From CAYYJM01 sp964471755 (GTDB lineage: Bacteria > Planctomycetota > Planctomycetia > Gemmatales > Gemmataceae): DNA of 10,650 nucleotides. This document shows positions 1 to 6,698 of this stretch, one piece after another. The stretch is from contig CAYYJM010000227.1 of assembly GCA_964471755.1 (NCBI GenBank), positions 1-10,650 of the forward strand, read 5' to 3'. Made by a program: the position numbers and the translations under genes. Each line of letters starts with the position of its first letter. The stretch's first letter is position 1. Below the pieces are notes generated by a model. The model was not told the origin of the DNA. It searched no databases and saw only the letters and a program-made list of their open reading frames with translations.

Positions 1-214
1 CCTCAAGATCGCCGACGTGATTCACAAGGCATTTGTCGATGTCAACGAGCAGGGCACCGAGGCCGCCGCCGCCACGGCTGTTGTCGTCCAGGCGACCTCG
101 GCCGTCCTTGACATGCCACGGTTCATCGCGGACCATCCGTTCCTGTTCCTGATCCGCGATACGCGCAACGACTCAATCCTGTTCCTCGGCCGCTTCGCCG
201 AGCCCACCAACTGA
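1..214 (+). CDS. Serpin, C-terminal fragment (5' end outside window)
   Basis: This is the last 70 residues of a serine protease inhibitor (serpin), read from position 2 to the TGA at 212-214; the start lies left of the window. The visible part holds the reactive-centre-loop hinge (E-Q-G-T-E followed by four Ala and Thr), with Thr at P14 and small residues at P12-P9, as expected for an inhibitory serpin. It also has the closing strands with DHPFLFLIRD and ILFLGR. Counting from P14=T, the predicted scissile bond is Thr-Ser, although the loop is about 3 residues longer than in alpha-1-antitrypsin, so this is tentative. It matches the next gene over exactly 214 bases without indels (54 of 70 residues identical), so the two are tandem paralogues. 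Only 13 bp separate them, which suggests co-transcription. An internal GTG at position 17 gives a spurious start. The serpin assignment is firm; the target protease is unknown. Confidence 0.93.
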   Translation, partial: LKIADVIHKAFVDVNEQGTEAAAATAVVVQATSAVLDMPRFIADHPFLFLIRDTRNDSILFLGRFAEPTN

Positions 215-227
215 ACGGAGTTCACTC

Positions 228-1430
228 ATGAAGCGTTTGCTCGCGTTCTGCCTCACGACCCTGCTGCTCGGAGCCGGTATGCTCCTCAGTGCCGAGAAAG
301 TCAACATCGATCCAGTGGTCGAAGGCAACACCAGGTTTGCGCTCGATCTGTACGAGCAACTGCGCGGCGAGAAGGGCAACCTGTTTCTGTCGCCGTACAG
401 CATTTCGTCGGCCCTGGCCATGACCTACGTCGGCGCTCGCGGCACGACCGCCGACGAGATGAAGAAGGTGCTGGTGTTCCCCGACAGCGACAAGCTCAAC
501 GTCGGCTTCCATGCTCTCAACGCGCAGGTCAACGACGAGACCAACAAGAAACGCGGCTACCAGCTCGCCGTCGCCAACGCGCTGTGGGGTCAGAAGAATT
601 ACCCCTGGAACAAGGACTTCCTCACCACGACCGACAAGTTCTACGGCGCGGGTCTGAAGGAAGTGGACTTCATCGGTGCCACCGAGAAGGCCCGCGTCAC
701 GATCAATGACTGGGTCGAAGACAAAACCAACGACAAAATCAAGGAACTGCTCAAACCCGGCATCCTCACCACGGATACCCGCCTGGTGCTGACCAACGCC
801 ATCTACTTCAAGGGGGACTGGCAGGCCCAGTTCAAGAAGGATCTCACGAAGGAGAGACACTTCCAGCTCGGTAATGGTCGAACCGAGACCATGCCCATGA
901 TGTTCCAGATGGGCAAGTTTGCCTATGGCGAAGATCCGCAGGTGCAGGTGCTGAAGATGCCCTACTCCGGCAAGGAACTGGAGATGGTCGTCATCCTGCC
1001 GAAGAAGGTCGATGGCCTGGCCGCCGTCGAAAAGAGTCTGACGCCGAACAACCTCGCTCGCTGGATCGAGACCACCCGCGAACAAAAGGTCGAGGTGACT
1101 TTACCGAAGTTCAAGATCGAGGCGGAATTCAAGCTCAAGCCAACCCTGTCGAAGATGGGCATGCCGACGGCCTTTACCAACGCGGCCGACCTGACTGGCA
1201 TCGCCACCAAGGAAGGCCTCAAGATCGCTGACGTGATCCACAAGGCGTTCGTCGAGGTCAACGAGCAGGGCACGGAGGCCGCCGCCGCCACTGGCGTCGT
1301 CGTGTCGGTCAAGTCGTTGCCGCCACCGACGCCGGCCTTCACGGCGGATCATCCGTTCGTGTTTCTGATCCGCGATACACGCAACGACTCGATCCTGTTC
1401 CTGGGGCGGTTGAGCGAACCGACGAAGTGA
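228..1430 (+). CDS. Secreted serpin (serine protease inhibitor), complete
   Basis: Serpins trap serine or cysteine proteases by presenting a bait loop that inserts into a beta-sheet after cleavage. This 400-residue protein has the full serpin length plus a signal peptide (MKRLL, then a hydrophobic run to about residue 22), so it probably acts in the periplasm or outside the cell. Visible family motifs are the shutter region SPYSISSALAMTYVGA near residue 55, TNAIYFKGDWQ (about 190), LKMPYSGKELEMVVILP (about 240), VTLPKFKIEAEF (about 290), the hinge GTEAAAAT from residue 348, and the C-terminal DHPFVFLIRD...ILFLGR. Counting 14 residues from P14=T349 puts P1-P1' at Lys362-Ser363, which would favour trypsin-like proteases; this is an inference. 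The start is supported by CGGAG seven bases upstream of ATG. It follows a paralogous serpin by 13 bp and ends just before a long inverted repeat. Regulation is not visible; any promoter lies outside the window. Confidence 0.96.
   Translation: MKRLLAFCLTTLLLGAGMLLSAEKVNIDPVVEGNTRFALDLYEQLRGEKGNLFLSPYSISSALAMTYVGARGTTADEMKKVLVFPDSDKLNVGFHALNAQVNDETNKKRGYQLAVANALWGQKNYPWNKDFLTTTDKFYGAGLKEVDFIGATEKARVTINDWVEDKTNDKIKELLKPGILTTDTRLVLTNAIYFKGDWQAQFKKDLTKERHFQLGNGRTETMPMMFQMGKFAYGEDPQVQVLKMPYSGKELEMVVILPKKVDGLAAVEKSLTPNNLARWIETTREQKVEVTLPKFKIEAEFKLKPTLSKMGMPTAFTNAADLTGIATKEGLKIADVIHKAFVEVNEQGTEAAAATGVVVSVKSLPPPTPAFTADHPFVFLIRDTRNDSILFLGRLSEPTK
1217..1430 (+). repeat. Direct repeat: serpin 3' ends (copy 2 of 1-214)
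   Basis: Positions 1-214 and 1217-1430 align end to end without gaps and encode the 3' ends of the two tandem serpins. Differences are mostly synonymous third-position changes, except in the part coding the bait loop, where most codons differ. This is a gene duplication, not a mobile repeat. Confidence 0.9.
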
Positions 1431-1438
1431 ACCATTCT

Positions 1439-1552
1439 GACTTTTTTGGACTGCGGCGATGCTTCGCCGCTCTTCCTTTCTGGCTTTCTGCCCTGGTCGT
1501 CCCAAAGTGAGAAAGCCAGAGCGGCGAAGCATCGCCGCAATCCAAAAAAGCC
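1439..1552. repeat. Long inverted repeat between convergent genes
   Basis: Arms 1439-1472 and 1519-1552 are complementary at 32 of 34 positions. Each arm begins, on its own strand, with a run of six T and contains GCGGCGA-TGCT-TCGCCGC, itself a 7-bp stem with a 4-base loop. After an 8-base asymmetric bulge on the left (1473-1480), the pairing resumes as TGGCTTTC/GAAAGCCA. Shorter complementary pieces outside the arms (TTCTGAC at 1435-1441, GTCAGAA at 1559-1565) hint at a wider element. It fills the junction between the serpin stop (1430) and the ABC transporter stop (1588), where it could act as a bidirectional transcription barrier. The T-runs sit at the outer base of the stem and do not follow it, so it is not a classical intrinsic terminator. 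A non-autonomous REP- or MITE-like element is the main alternative. Confidence 0.85.
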
Positions 1553-1587
1553 AGATCAGTCAGAACGTCGCTGGTGTCGCGAGTTTC

Positions 1588-4194
1588 TCACACATCCTTT
1601 CGTTTCAGGAAAATCAACGTCAGCACCAGCAGAATGGCCGTCTGCAAGAGCATGACCTNNNNNNNNNNGCCGGGAAACTGCTCCGGCAAGGTGTTCGCGT
1701 TCAGATGCACCGCCCGGTAGGCCCAGTACACCGATGAGAAGGTGCCCGCCAGGATGTAGAGGATGCCACTGCTCACCGTCATGATTCCGCCGCCGAATAT
1801 CAACTGGGGAATCATGACGTACGGCAGCAGTGAGTTGGCCTTGTCTGGCGTGTTCACGCACGCCGACAGGGCAAGACCCAGAGCGACGCCGCCCATCCCC
1901 AGCAAGAAAAGCACCCCGAAGAACGGCCCATAACCCAACATGTATTCCGCCGACGGCAGCGAGTAGACGTCCGGCCGAATCGCGTGCAGCAGATGGCTCG
2001 ACCCGAAGATGACGACCAGCAACAGCACGATCTGGAGCGCCGTCAGAACCACCTGCACGAGAAACTTGCTGGCCAGGTAGGGTGTGATGCCCAGGTTCAC
2101 CGCCCGCTCCCGGCCATAGATAGCCTCTTCCTTGACGATCTCCTTGGAGGCGTTGTTGCAACCAAACCACATCACGACCATGACGACGATGAACAGCAGC
2201 ATGTAGGTGTAACGCGGATTGATCATCTCCCGTTCCGGGACCACCGGGTATTTCTCCAGTTGCTGGAGCAATCCGGAATCGCGGGTCTGAATCAACACCT
2301 TTTCCAATTCCGAGCGTGTCAGCGATTCCTTCTTGCCGGCCCGTGGGAATGTCATTTCGATGTCATCGAAAATGGCATGAACTGCCGTCCCCGCCGTGGT
2401 CTTCTCGAACTGCTCGATCATCTGGAGCAGTTGCAGGCCGTTGACGCTCTGATCGACGCCAAGGACCTTTGTCCGGATCGTCGCTTCTTGCAGCGCCTTC
2501 TCAATCTTCTCGGAGCGTGGCTGCCCGCGGGCGGCCGTGGCATGTTGCAGTTCCAGCAAAGCCGCCAGAACCTTACGTTCCTCGTCGGTAAACGGACGCG
2601 GCACCGGGATCGTGCTGGTGTAATCCTTGTCGTAGAACGCCAGCAAAACGATCAGGCCGACGATCGGAGCCTGGAGCAGCAGCAGCAACAGACCGCGTCG
2701 ATCGGCCCAGAGCAGTTCGAGGTAACGTGAAGTCAACACGCCGAACTGTCGGAAGGCGTCCTTGATCGGCTGCCAGTAGTTCCGCCAGTCGAGAGCCTGG
2801 GCCGTCAGCTTGCGAATCTGATCGGCCAGGGGCGGGCCCTTCGATCCGGTCGCCTGCTCGGCCTGCCGGCCGATGAGCGTCACCGCCGGAGCCAATACCG
2901 ACGACGGCACCGATACCGGACTGGCGGCCGGGGGACTCGCCAGGGGCGTCGCCAGTCGATCCAGGACCAGTTCACGGTAGTAGCTCGATTCGCGATACTG
3001 TCGCCACCAGTCGTCCAGGTCGCGCTGGCCGATCCGATCGTAGATGTCGCTGACGCGCGGCACGTCGAAGTAACGCGGTGCCTCATGCGGTGGGCCGAAG
3101 TAGATCAATCGACCCCGAGCCAGGATCAGGATCAGATGGCACTGATCGACATTCTCCAGGTTGTGCGTGATGCAGATGATGCTCCGGCCTTCGTCGGATA
3201 GGCGGCGAAACAGACGCATCATGCGGGCCTCGGTGCCGGCGTCCAGGCCGGAGGTCGCCTCGTCGATGTAGAGCAGGCTCGGTCGGGCAAGCAGTTCCGC
3301 TCCCAGACTCACCCGCTTGATCTGGCCGCCGGAGAGTCGCTCGACCGGCGTACTCCGGTGCGGGCCGAGTTCCATCTCCTGAACCACCTCCTCGACCCGT
3401 TCGCGCAACTCCTCCGCGCTGGTGTCGGCCGGCAGGCGGAGTTTCGCCGTGTAGAACAGGGCCTTGTAGACGGTCAGGCCACCGTGGACGATGTCCCGCT
3501 GCGGCACATAACCGAGCGACTGGCGGAAGTTGTTGAAGTGGCGGTAGAAATCCTCGCCGTTGGCCAGGACCTGGCCGCCGGTCGCGCGACGGCGGCCGTT
3601 CAGGCAATCCATCAGCGTACTCTTGCCCGAACCCGACGGCCCCAGCAGACTGACGAACTCGCCCGGATTCAGCACCAGGTTGATGTCGTCGAGCAGTTTC
3701 CGGGTGCCACCCGGGATCGGCACCACTTTCTCCAGGTTGCGGGCCTCCAGGCGCAGGCCGACGCTGTTGTCGATGGAATGAATCCGGCCGCCGGTCAGCG
3801 TGAACAGGAAGGGGCCGATGCCGACGCGCGCCCCCTCCGTCAGAAGCACCGTCTCCCGCACCCGCTTGCCGTTGACCCAGACGCCATTGACGCTGGCCAG
3901 GTCGCGCAGACGGATCCCTTCCGGCCGGCGTTCGGCCAGGGCGTGGTAGCGCGACACCAGCGGATGCGGCAGACAGATATCGCAGTCCTCGGCCCGGCCG
4001 ATCACCAGCCGGTCCTTCGTGCCGAAGACCTCCTCGACGGGAACGTCGCTGGCGATCAGTTGCGAAGCGGAGACACGCTGCCCCGTCCAGCGAACGGTGG
4101 CATCGCTCGGCGGCGTGAGAAAGGGTTTGCCGCACTGTCGGCAGAACTTCGCATCGTCGGGATTGTCCGACGCGCACTTCTCGCAATGCTTCAT
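1588..4194 (-). CDS. Zinc-ribbon/FHA-domain ABC-2-type transporter (ATPase and permease in one chain)
   Basis: This is a membrane transporter half with ATPase and permease fused in ABCG/White order, 868 residues as read across the N gap. From the N-terminus: a zinc ribbon with Cys4-x2-Cys7 and Cys18-x2-Cys21; an FHA domain at about 55-137 with key residues G66-R67, S81-R82-x-H84, N103-G104 and N108, which would bind phosphothreonine; and an ATPase domain at about 148-370 with Walker A GPSGSGKST (K191), Q-loop Q232, signature LSGGQ 287-291, Walker B LLYIDE (D311, E312) and H-loop H344. The permease has hydrophobic segments at about 501-519, 662-678, 711-731, 752-780, 790-817 and 846-863. A roughly 140-residue hydrophilic stretch separates the first two. 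The start codon overlaps the coaC-like stop as ATGA, with GAAGGTG just upstream, so translation is probably coupled. Substrate unknown. Ten Ns at residues 843-846 leave the join before the last helix unverified. Confidence 0.93.
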   Translation of the reverse strand: MKHCEKCASDNPDDAKFCRQCGKPFLTPPSDATVRWTGQRVSASQLIASDVPVEEVFGTKDRLVIGRAEDCDICLPHPLVSRYHALAERRPEGIRLRDLASVNGVWVNGKRVRETVLLTEGARVGIGPFLFTLTGGRIHSIDNSVGLRLEARNLEKVVPIPGGTRKLLDDINLVLNPGEFVSLLGPSGSGKSTLMDCLNGRRRATGGQVLANGEDFYRHFNNFRQSLGYVPQRDIVHGGLTVYKALFYTAKLRLPADTSAEELRERVEEVVQEMELGPHRSTPVERLSGGQIKRVSLGAELLARPSLLYIDEATSGLDAGTEARMMRLFRRLSDEGRSIICITHNLENVDQCHLILILARGRLIYFGPPHEAPRYFDVPRVSDIYDRIGQRDLDDWWRQYRESSYYRELVLDRLATPLASPPAASPVSVPSSVLAPAVTLIGRQAEQATGSKGPPLADQIRKLTAQALDWRNYWQPIKDAFRQFGVLTSRYLELLWADRRGLLLLLLQAPIVGLIVLLAFYDKDYTSTIPVPRPFTDEERKVLAALLELQHATAARGQPRSEKIEKALQEATIRTKVLGVDQSVNGLQLLQMIEQFEKTTAGTAVHAIFDDIEMTFPRAGKKESLTRSELEKVLIQTRDSGLLQQLEKYPVVPEREMINPRYTYMLLFIVVMVVMWFGCNNASKEIVKEEAIYGRERAVNLGITPYLASKFLVQVVLTALQIVLLLVVIFGSSHLLHAIRPDVYSLPSAEYMLGYGPFFGVLFLLGMGGVALGLALSACVNTPDKANSLLPYVMIPQLIFGGGIMTVSSGILYILAGTFSSVYWAYRAVHLNANTLPEQFPGXXXXVMLLQTAILLVLTLIFLKRKDV
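1659..1668. other. Assembly gap (10 N) inside the ABC transporter gene
   Basis: Ten consecutive N bases interrupt the transporter shortly before its last membrane helix. The reading frame continues in register on both sides and ends in a plausible helix plus LKRKDV, so the gap lies within one gene. Its true length may differ from 10. Confidence 0.99.
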
Positions 4195-4859
4195 CGCGGC
4201 ACCTTCGGAGCAGAATCCGCCAGCATCTCGTCAACGACCATCACGATGTGCGCCACCTCGGCCAGGCCGCCGATGCCGACGTCCTCGCAGGCCAGACGCT
4301 TCTCGACCGGCGGCACAATCCGCAGACGTGGGCAGTGCGTGTTGATCCACGCGAGGCCGGCTTGCCAGTCGGCGAAGGTGCCGGCCTGGCCCTCGTCCTC
4401 GGCCAGCAGACGAAGGTGCCGCACGGTCGCCGGGGCCGTCCACATGAGCGTGTTCATCGCCGGGGCCAGGACGCGCGGCAAGGTCCGATCCCAGGCCCGC
4501 CAGACGCACGTCAGACAGTTGTCCGACAGACCCAGGGCCAACTTCGCCAGCGTGTTCGCATCCAGCGGCGCGACGACCAGGCAGCGAGCCCAGCGACGTA
4601 GTTCGATGTGCAGCACTGCATCGCCTCGGGCGTATCGCTCACCCTGTTCGCCGCCGGGCCATTCGTCCTCGTCGAGGATCACCACCTCCGGGTCACGGGC
4701 TCCATCCTTCGCGGCCAGCGTCAGCGGATCGAAGAAATACCGGCTCGCCGACGTGGCGACGACCTTGACCGTGTGGCCCGCGGCGCGAAGGGCGGCGAAC
4801 AATTCCGGCGTCTTGATGGCCGCCACGCTGCCGGTGACGCCGAGCAGGACGTTAGCCAT
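4191..4859 (-). CDS. coaC: Phosphopantothenoylcysteine decarboxylase-like flavoprotein (stand-alone CoaC)
   Basis: This is an FMN-dependent decarboxylase that converts 4'-phosphopantothenoylcysteine to 4'-phosphopantetheine in coenzyme A synthesis; it is soluble and cytoplasmic. The 222-residue chain is one HFCD flavoprotein domain. It carries the residues shown to be essential in plant AtHAL3a: His84 in HIELRRW, APLDANTLAKLALGLSDN (99-114 region), Asn136 and Met139 in PAMNTLMW, and Cys191 in KRLAC. These motifs, with CVWRAWD, resemble plant and animal enzymes more than the N-terminal half of bacterial CoaBC. The stretch between Met139 and Cys191 is about 22 residues longer than in AtHAL3a, in the substrate-recognition region. 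The ATG overlaps the end of the coaB-like gene by 8 bases and is preceded by GGAGG at 4866-4870; its TGA overlaps the transporter start. Decarboxylation of another peptidyl-cysteine cannot be fully excluded, but the neighbour argues for CoA. Confidence 0.88.
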   Translation of the reverse strand: MANVLLGVTGSVAAIKTPELFAALRAAGHTVKVVATSASRYFFDPLTLAAKDGARDPEVVILDEDEWPGGEQGERYARGDAVLHIELRRWARCLVVAPLDANTLAKLALGLSDNCLTCVWRAWDRTLPRVLAPAMNTLMWTAPATVRHLRLLAEDEGQAGTFADWQAGLAWINTHCPRLRIVPPVEKRLACEDVGIGGLAEVAHIVMVVDEMLADSAPKVPR

Positions 4860-5610
4860 GCCGAGCCTCCGCTCGCTGACAAACGCTCATCGCGCCGAAC
4901 AGTCGTGCCGGCAATTCGGTGCGAGCGATCTTCTCGTAGTCTCCGGCGATCGGTCCGAGGTACGCCCACTGGTCGGCTCCTTCCAGTGTGTTGGCGACCA
5001 TCAGGTTCGCTCCGGAGTGCAGCCGCGACTTCTCGGCGATCGCCAGCAATGTCGCGTCGTCGCGGCCGACCTCGAGCTTGAACTTGACCAGGACGCCGCC
5101 CCAGGCCCAGTCGCGGCGAATGCGATCGATCAGTTTCGGGGCCCGCGTCATCCGCAGCCAGAGTTCCGGCTCGTCGCTCTTGACCTTGCCGGACGAGCCG
5201 CGATCGACCATTCGCGGCCGGGCTCCCGTCCGTTCGATCCAGGTGCCCGAGTCGGCCTCGAACGTCGTCTCGGCGTCCGGAGCGTACACCCCCGCAGCGA
5301 GGTAGTCGCTGACGGCCGCACAGTGGATGATCGCGTCGAACGGGCTGCCGGTGATGTACCGTTCCATGAGCCCGGCCAGATCGTCGAAGGTGCGGTACTT
5401 CTCGACGTGCCAGCGTTGCCGCAGCTGGCCCGGATCGCCACCCACCTCGGCGACCGTGTCGGGATGCGACGTGAGCAGGACGACATCGTGGCCCAGTTCC
5501 TGGCCGAAGAGAGCCAGGCGGGCTCCGGTGCGTCCGGTGAAGATGTTGGTGATGCAGCGAACCGAATCGATCGGGACCCGGGTATTCCCGGCCGTGACGA
5601 GCAAGCGCAT
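4852..5610 (-). CDS. coaB: Phosphopantothenate-cysteine ligase-like protein (stand-alone CoaB)
   Basis: This enzyme joins cysteine to 4'-phosphopantothenate, the step just before the CoaC decarboxylation, in the cytoplasm. The 252-residue chain is a single DFP/CoaB domain. It begins with the nucleotide-binding motif VTAGNTRVPIDSVRCITN (residues 5-22), followed by FTGRTGARLA where bacterial enzymes have SSGKMG. Later come HCAAVSDY (about 96-103), GKVKSDEPELWLRM...PKLID, and VKFKLEVG with a downstream MVANTLEG. The FKLE and VAN-x-L elements resemble eukaryotic PPCS as much as bacterial CoaB; whether it uses ATP or CTP cannot be read from sequence. The start is the ATG at 5610 with a weak GGGGGTG upstream. 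It lies 93 bp after the ACT gene. A TATCAT-like box (minus strand, 5663-5668) could serve as a -10, but no convincing -35 accompanies it, so an operon with ACT is equally possible. Confidence 0.87.
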   Translation of the reverse strand: MRLLVTAGNTRVPIDSVRCITNIFTGRTGARLALFGQELGHDVVLLTSHPDTVAEVGGDPGQLRQRWHVEKYRTFDDLAGLMERYITGSPFDAIIHCAAVSDYLAAGVYAPDAETTFEADSGTWIERTGARPRMVDRGSSGKVKSDEPELWLRMTRAPKLIDRIRRDWAWGGVLVKFKLEVGRDDATLLAIAEKSRLHSGANLMVANTLEGADQWAYLGPIAGDYEKIARTELPARLFGAMSVCQRAEARHG

Positions 5611-5703
5611 GGGACACCCCCGGCGCGAGGCCGTTGTGCGGAAACGTCTCCTCCGTGGGATGATGATAGCGACCCACCGGCCGGCGAGCGAGTGGCGCAG
5701 AGC

Positions 5704-6216
5704 CTACTCCAGTTCCTCGCCCTCGTTCAGGTCGCCTTCCGTGAACAGAACGAAGCCGTGTTCGACGAGGTTCTGGGCGGCCAACTCATGGTCCTCGACG
5801 TGCAGAGCCAGGGCGGCCCGGCCCGATGGCCCGACGAGGAGCGGATAGGCGTAGTTGATGCCAACCTCGGCCGAGAGGAGCGACTTGCAGATCGCCAGCA
5901 ACGGCTGCGGATCGTCGGGAAGCTGCACGACGAGCAGATCACTCTCGGTGACTGGAAGTTTGGCCTGCTCGAAGATTTCCAGGGCACGCTCGGGATCGCT
6001 GAGGACCAACCGGATGATGGCACAGTCGGCGGCGTGAACCACGGAGAGCGAGACGATCCGGATGTCGGTGGACTCGAAACGACGAACGACATTGGCCAGG
6101 CCGCCCAGGCGGTTGGCGACGAAGACGCTGAACTGCCGGACACTCGGCCAGTCTCGCCCCCGAGCGGTGTCGAGGTCGATGACTGAACCGTTATCGTCGT
6201 TCGCTTCGTCACTCAT
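5704..6216 (-). CDS. Tandem ACT-domain protein
   Basis: This is a small cytoplasmic protein of 170 residues made of two consecutive ACT domains, roughly residues 27-95 and 97-162, after an acidic and probably disordered N-terminus (MSDEANDDNG). ACT domains bind amino acids or similar ligands and usually regulate metabolic enzymes. Here no catalytic domain is attached, so the protein could be a free-standing regulator or sensor. The first repeat shows FSVFVANRLGGLANVVRRF and DIRIVSLSVV; the second LLVVQLPDDPQPLLAICKSL and INYAYPLLVG, the usual strand-helix-strand pattern. An in-frame upstream ATG at 6276 would run through the candidate promoter. The ATG at 6216 is preferred because GGAG lies seven bases upstream and the promoter ends before it. 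The gene heads a same-strand run with coaB, coaC and the transporter. Ligand and partner are unknown. Confidence 0.85.
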   Translation of the reverse strand: MSDEANDDNGSVIDLDTARGRDWPSVRQFSVFVANRLGGLANVVRRFESTDIRIVSLSVVHAADCAIIRLVLSDPERALEIFEQAKLPVTESDLLVVQLPDDPQPLLAICKSLLSAEVGINYAYPLLVGPSGRAALALHVEDHELAAQNLVEHGFVLFTEGDLNEGEELE

Positions 6217-6246
6217 GACCGTCTCCGTGGAACCAGTACCTGGCGT

Positions 6247-6276
6247 AGTGTAGACGCGCCGTGGCCGAGGCGTCAA
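6247..6276 (-). promoter_or_regulatory. Candidate sigma70-type promoter for the ACT-domain gene
   Basis: On the minus strand, TTGACG (6276-6271) is followed after 18 bases by TACACT (6252-6247), close to the TTGACA/TATAAT consensus. Transcription would begin about 25 bases before the ATG at 6216, leaving room for the GGAG ribosome site. Confidence 0.5.
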
Positions 6277-6288
6277 CGTCGTCCACCC

Positions 6289-6317
6289 TTGACAGAAGCG
6301 GCTTCATGAGGCACTGT
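6289..6317 (+). promoter_or_regulatory. Candidate sigma70-type promoter for the 86-residue protein gene
   Basis: A perfect TTGACA at 6289-6294 is followed after 17 bases by CACTGT (6312-6317), which keeps the two most conserved -10 bases (A2, T6). The predicted transcript would start near 6325, about 45 bases before the ATG at 6370. It points away from the ACT promoter, with only 12 bases between the two -35 boxes. Confidence 0.45.
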
Positions 6318-6369
6318 GAGCAGAGAGCCGGTAGGTGGCCGGCCCTGCGACCCTCAGACGGAGCCACGC

Positions 6370-6630
6370 ATGGCGGACCTGACACCGCATCAGCAAAAGA
6401 TCGTCAAGCGCTACTACGACAACATCGACTCGATCAAGCTGGCCCGCCTGGCCGAGTTGACCGGCGAACTCTACTTGACCGAGGGCAAGAAACGCGAACG
6501 TGTCTGGAAGCAGATCGTCGCCGCCATGGAGGCCCTGGAGGTGCCGCAGAGCCGAATCGACCACCTGCGCAAACAGGACAACCCCGCCCTGGTCGCCGAA
6601 CTCGTCAAGGAGCTGGAACGCGGGAAATGA
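6370..6630 (+). CDS. Small helical protein of unknown function (86 residues)
   Basis: I do not recognise a named family. The 86-residue product is rich in Lys, Arg, Glu and Leu and is predicted to be almost entirely helical. It lacks cysteines, a signal peptide or membrane segments, so it is probably cytoplasmic. Helical stretches cover about 5-37 (QQKIVKRYYDNIDSIKLARLAEL), 38-58 (KKRERVWKQIVAAMEAL) and 60-84 (SRIDHLRKQ...VAELVKELER). The basic first helices could contact nucleic acid or another protein, but no defined DNA-binding motif is visible. The ATG at 6370 is preferred to an in-frame ATG at 6316 because ACGGAG lies seven bases upstream and the earlier start overlaps the candidate promoter. 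The codon pattern matches the neighbours. It is transcribed alone, divergently from the ACT gene, and its stop lies four bases before an inverted repeat. Confidence 0.75.
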   Translation: MADLTPHQQKIVKRYYDNIDSIKLARLAELTGELYLTEGKKRERVWKQIVAAMEALEVPQSRIDHLRKQDNPALVAELVKELERGK

Positions 6631-6634
6631 AGCT

Positions 6635-6698
6635 ATTTAGCCGCCGGCTTGCCGGCGGTCTTCGTCGCAAATACCCGCCGGCAAGCCGGCGGCTAAAT
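6635..6698. repeat. Perfect 24-bp inverted repeat between convergent genes
   Basis: Arms 6635-6658 and 6675-6698 are exact reverse complements of 24 bases around a 16-base loop. Each arm contains CCGCCGGC-TT-GCCGGCGG, itself an 8-bp palindrome around two bases, so either arm alone or the whole can fold. It separates the 86-residue gene (stop 6630) from the metallophosphoesterase gene (stop 6693). The right arm supplies that gene's last codon and TAG stop. Its likely roles are transcription barrier or mRNA 3'-end protection in both directions. Repeats of this composition are familiar from planctomycete genomes, by recollection and not by a search. Confidence 0.9.

Noticed and set aside
222..1085. 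287-codon open frame antisense to the serpin
   Set aside because: The plus strand encodes an unmistakable serpin with signal peptide and ribosome site; the antisense frame has no motif or ribosome site.
1439..1552. Classical rho-independent terminator
   Set aside because: The T-tracts lie at the outer 5' base of the stem on each strand and no T-run follows it, so it is called a repeat with possible barrier function.
3358..6186. Very long open frame on the plus strand (over 900 codons) opposite the transporter, coaC, coaB and ACT genes
   Set aside because: Low-complexity, Gln/Arg/Asp-rich translation with no recognisable domain, lying antisense to four well-supported genes. It is a consequence of GC-rich codon use in the real genes.
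6635..6698. CRISPR repeat-spacer array
   Set aside because: Only two inverted copies around a 16-base loop, with no regularly spaced direct repeats and no cas genes in the window.
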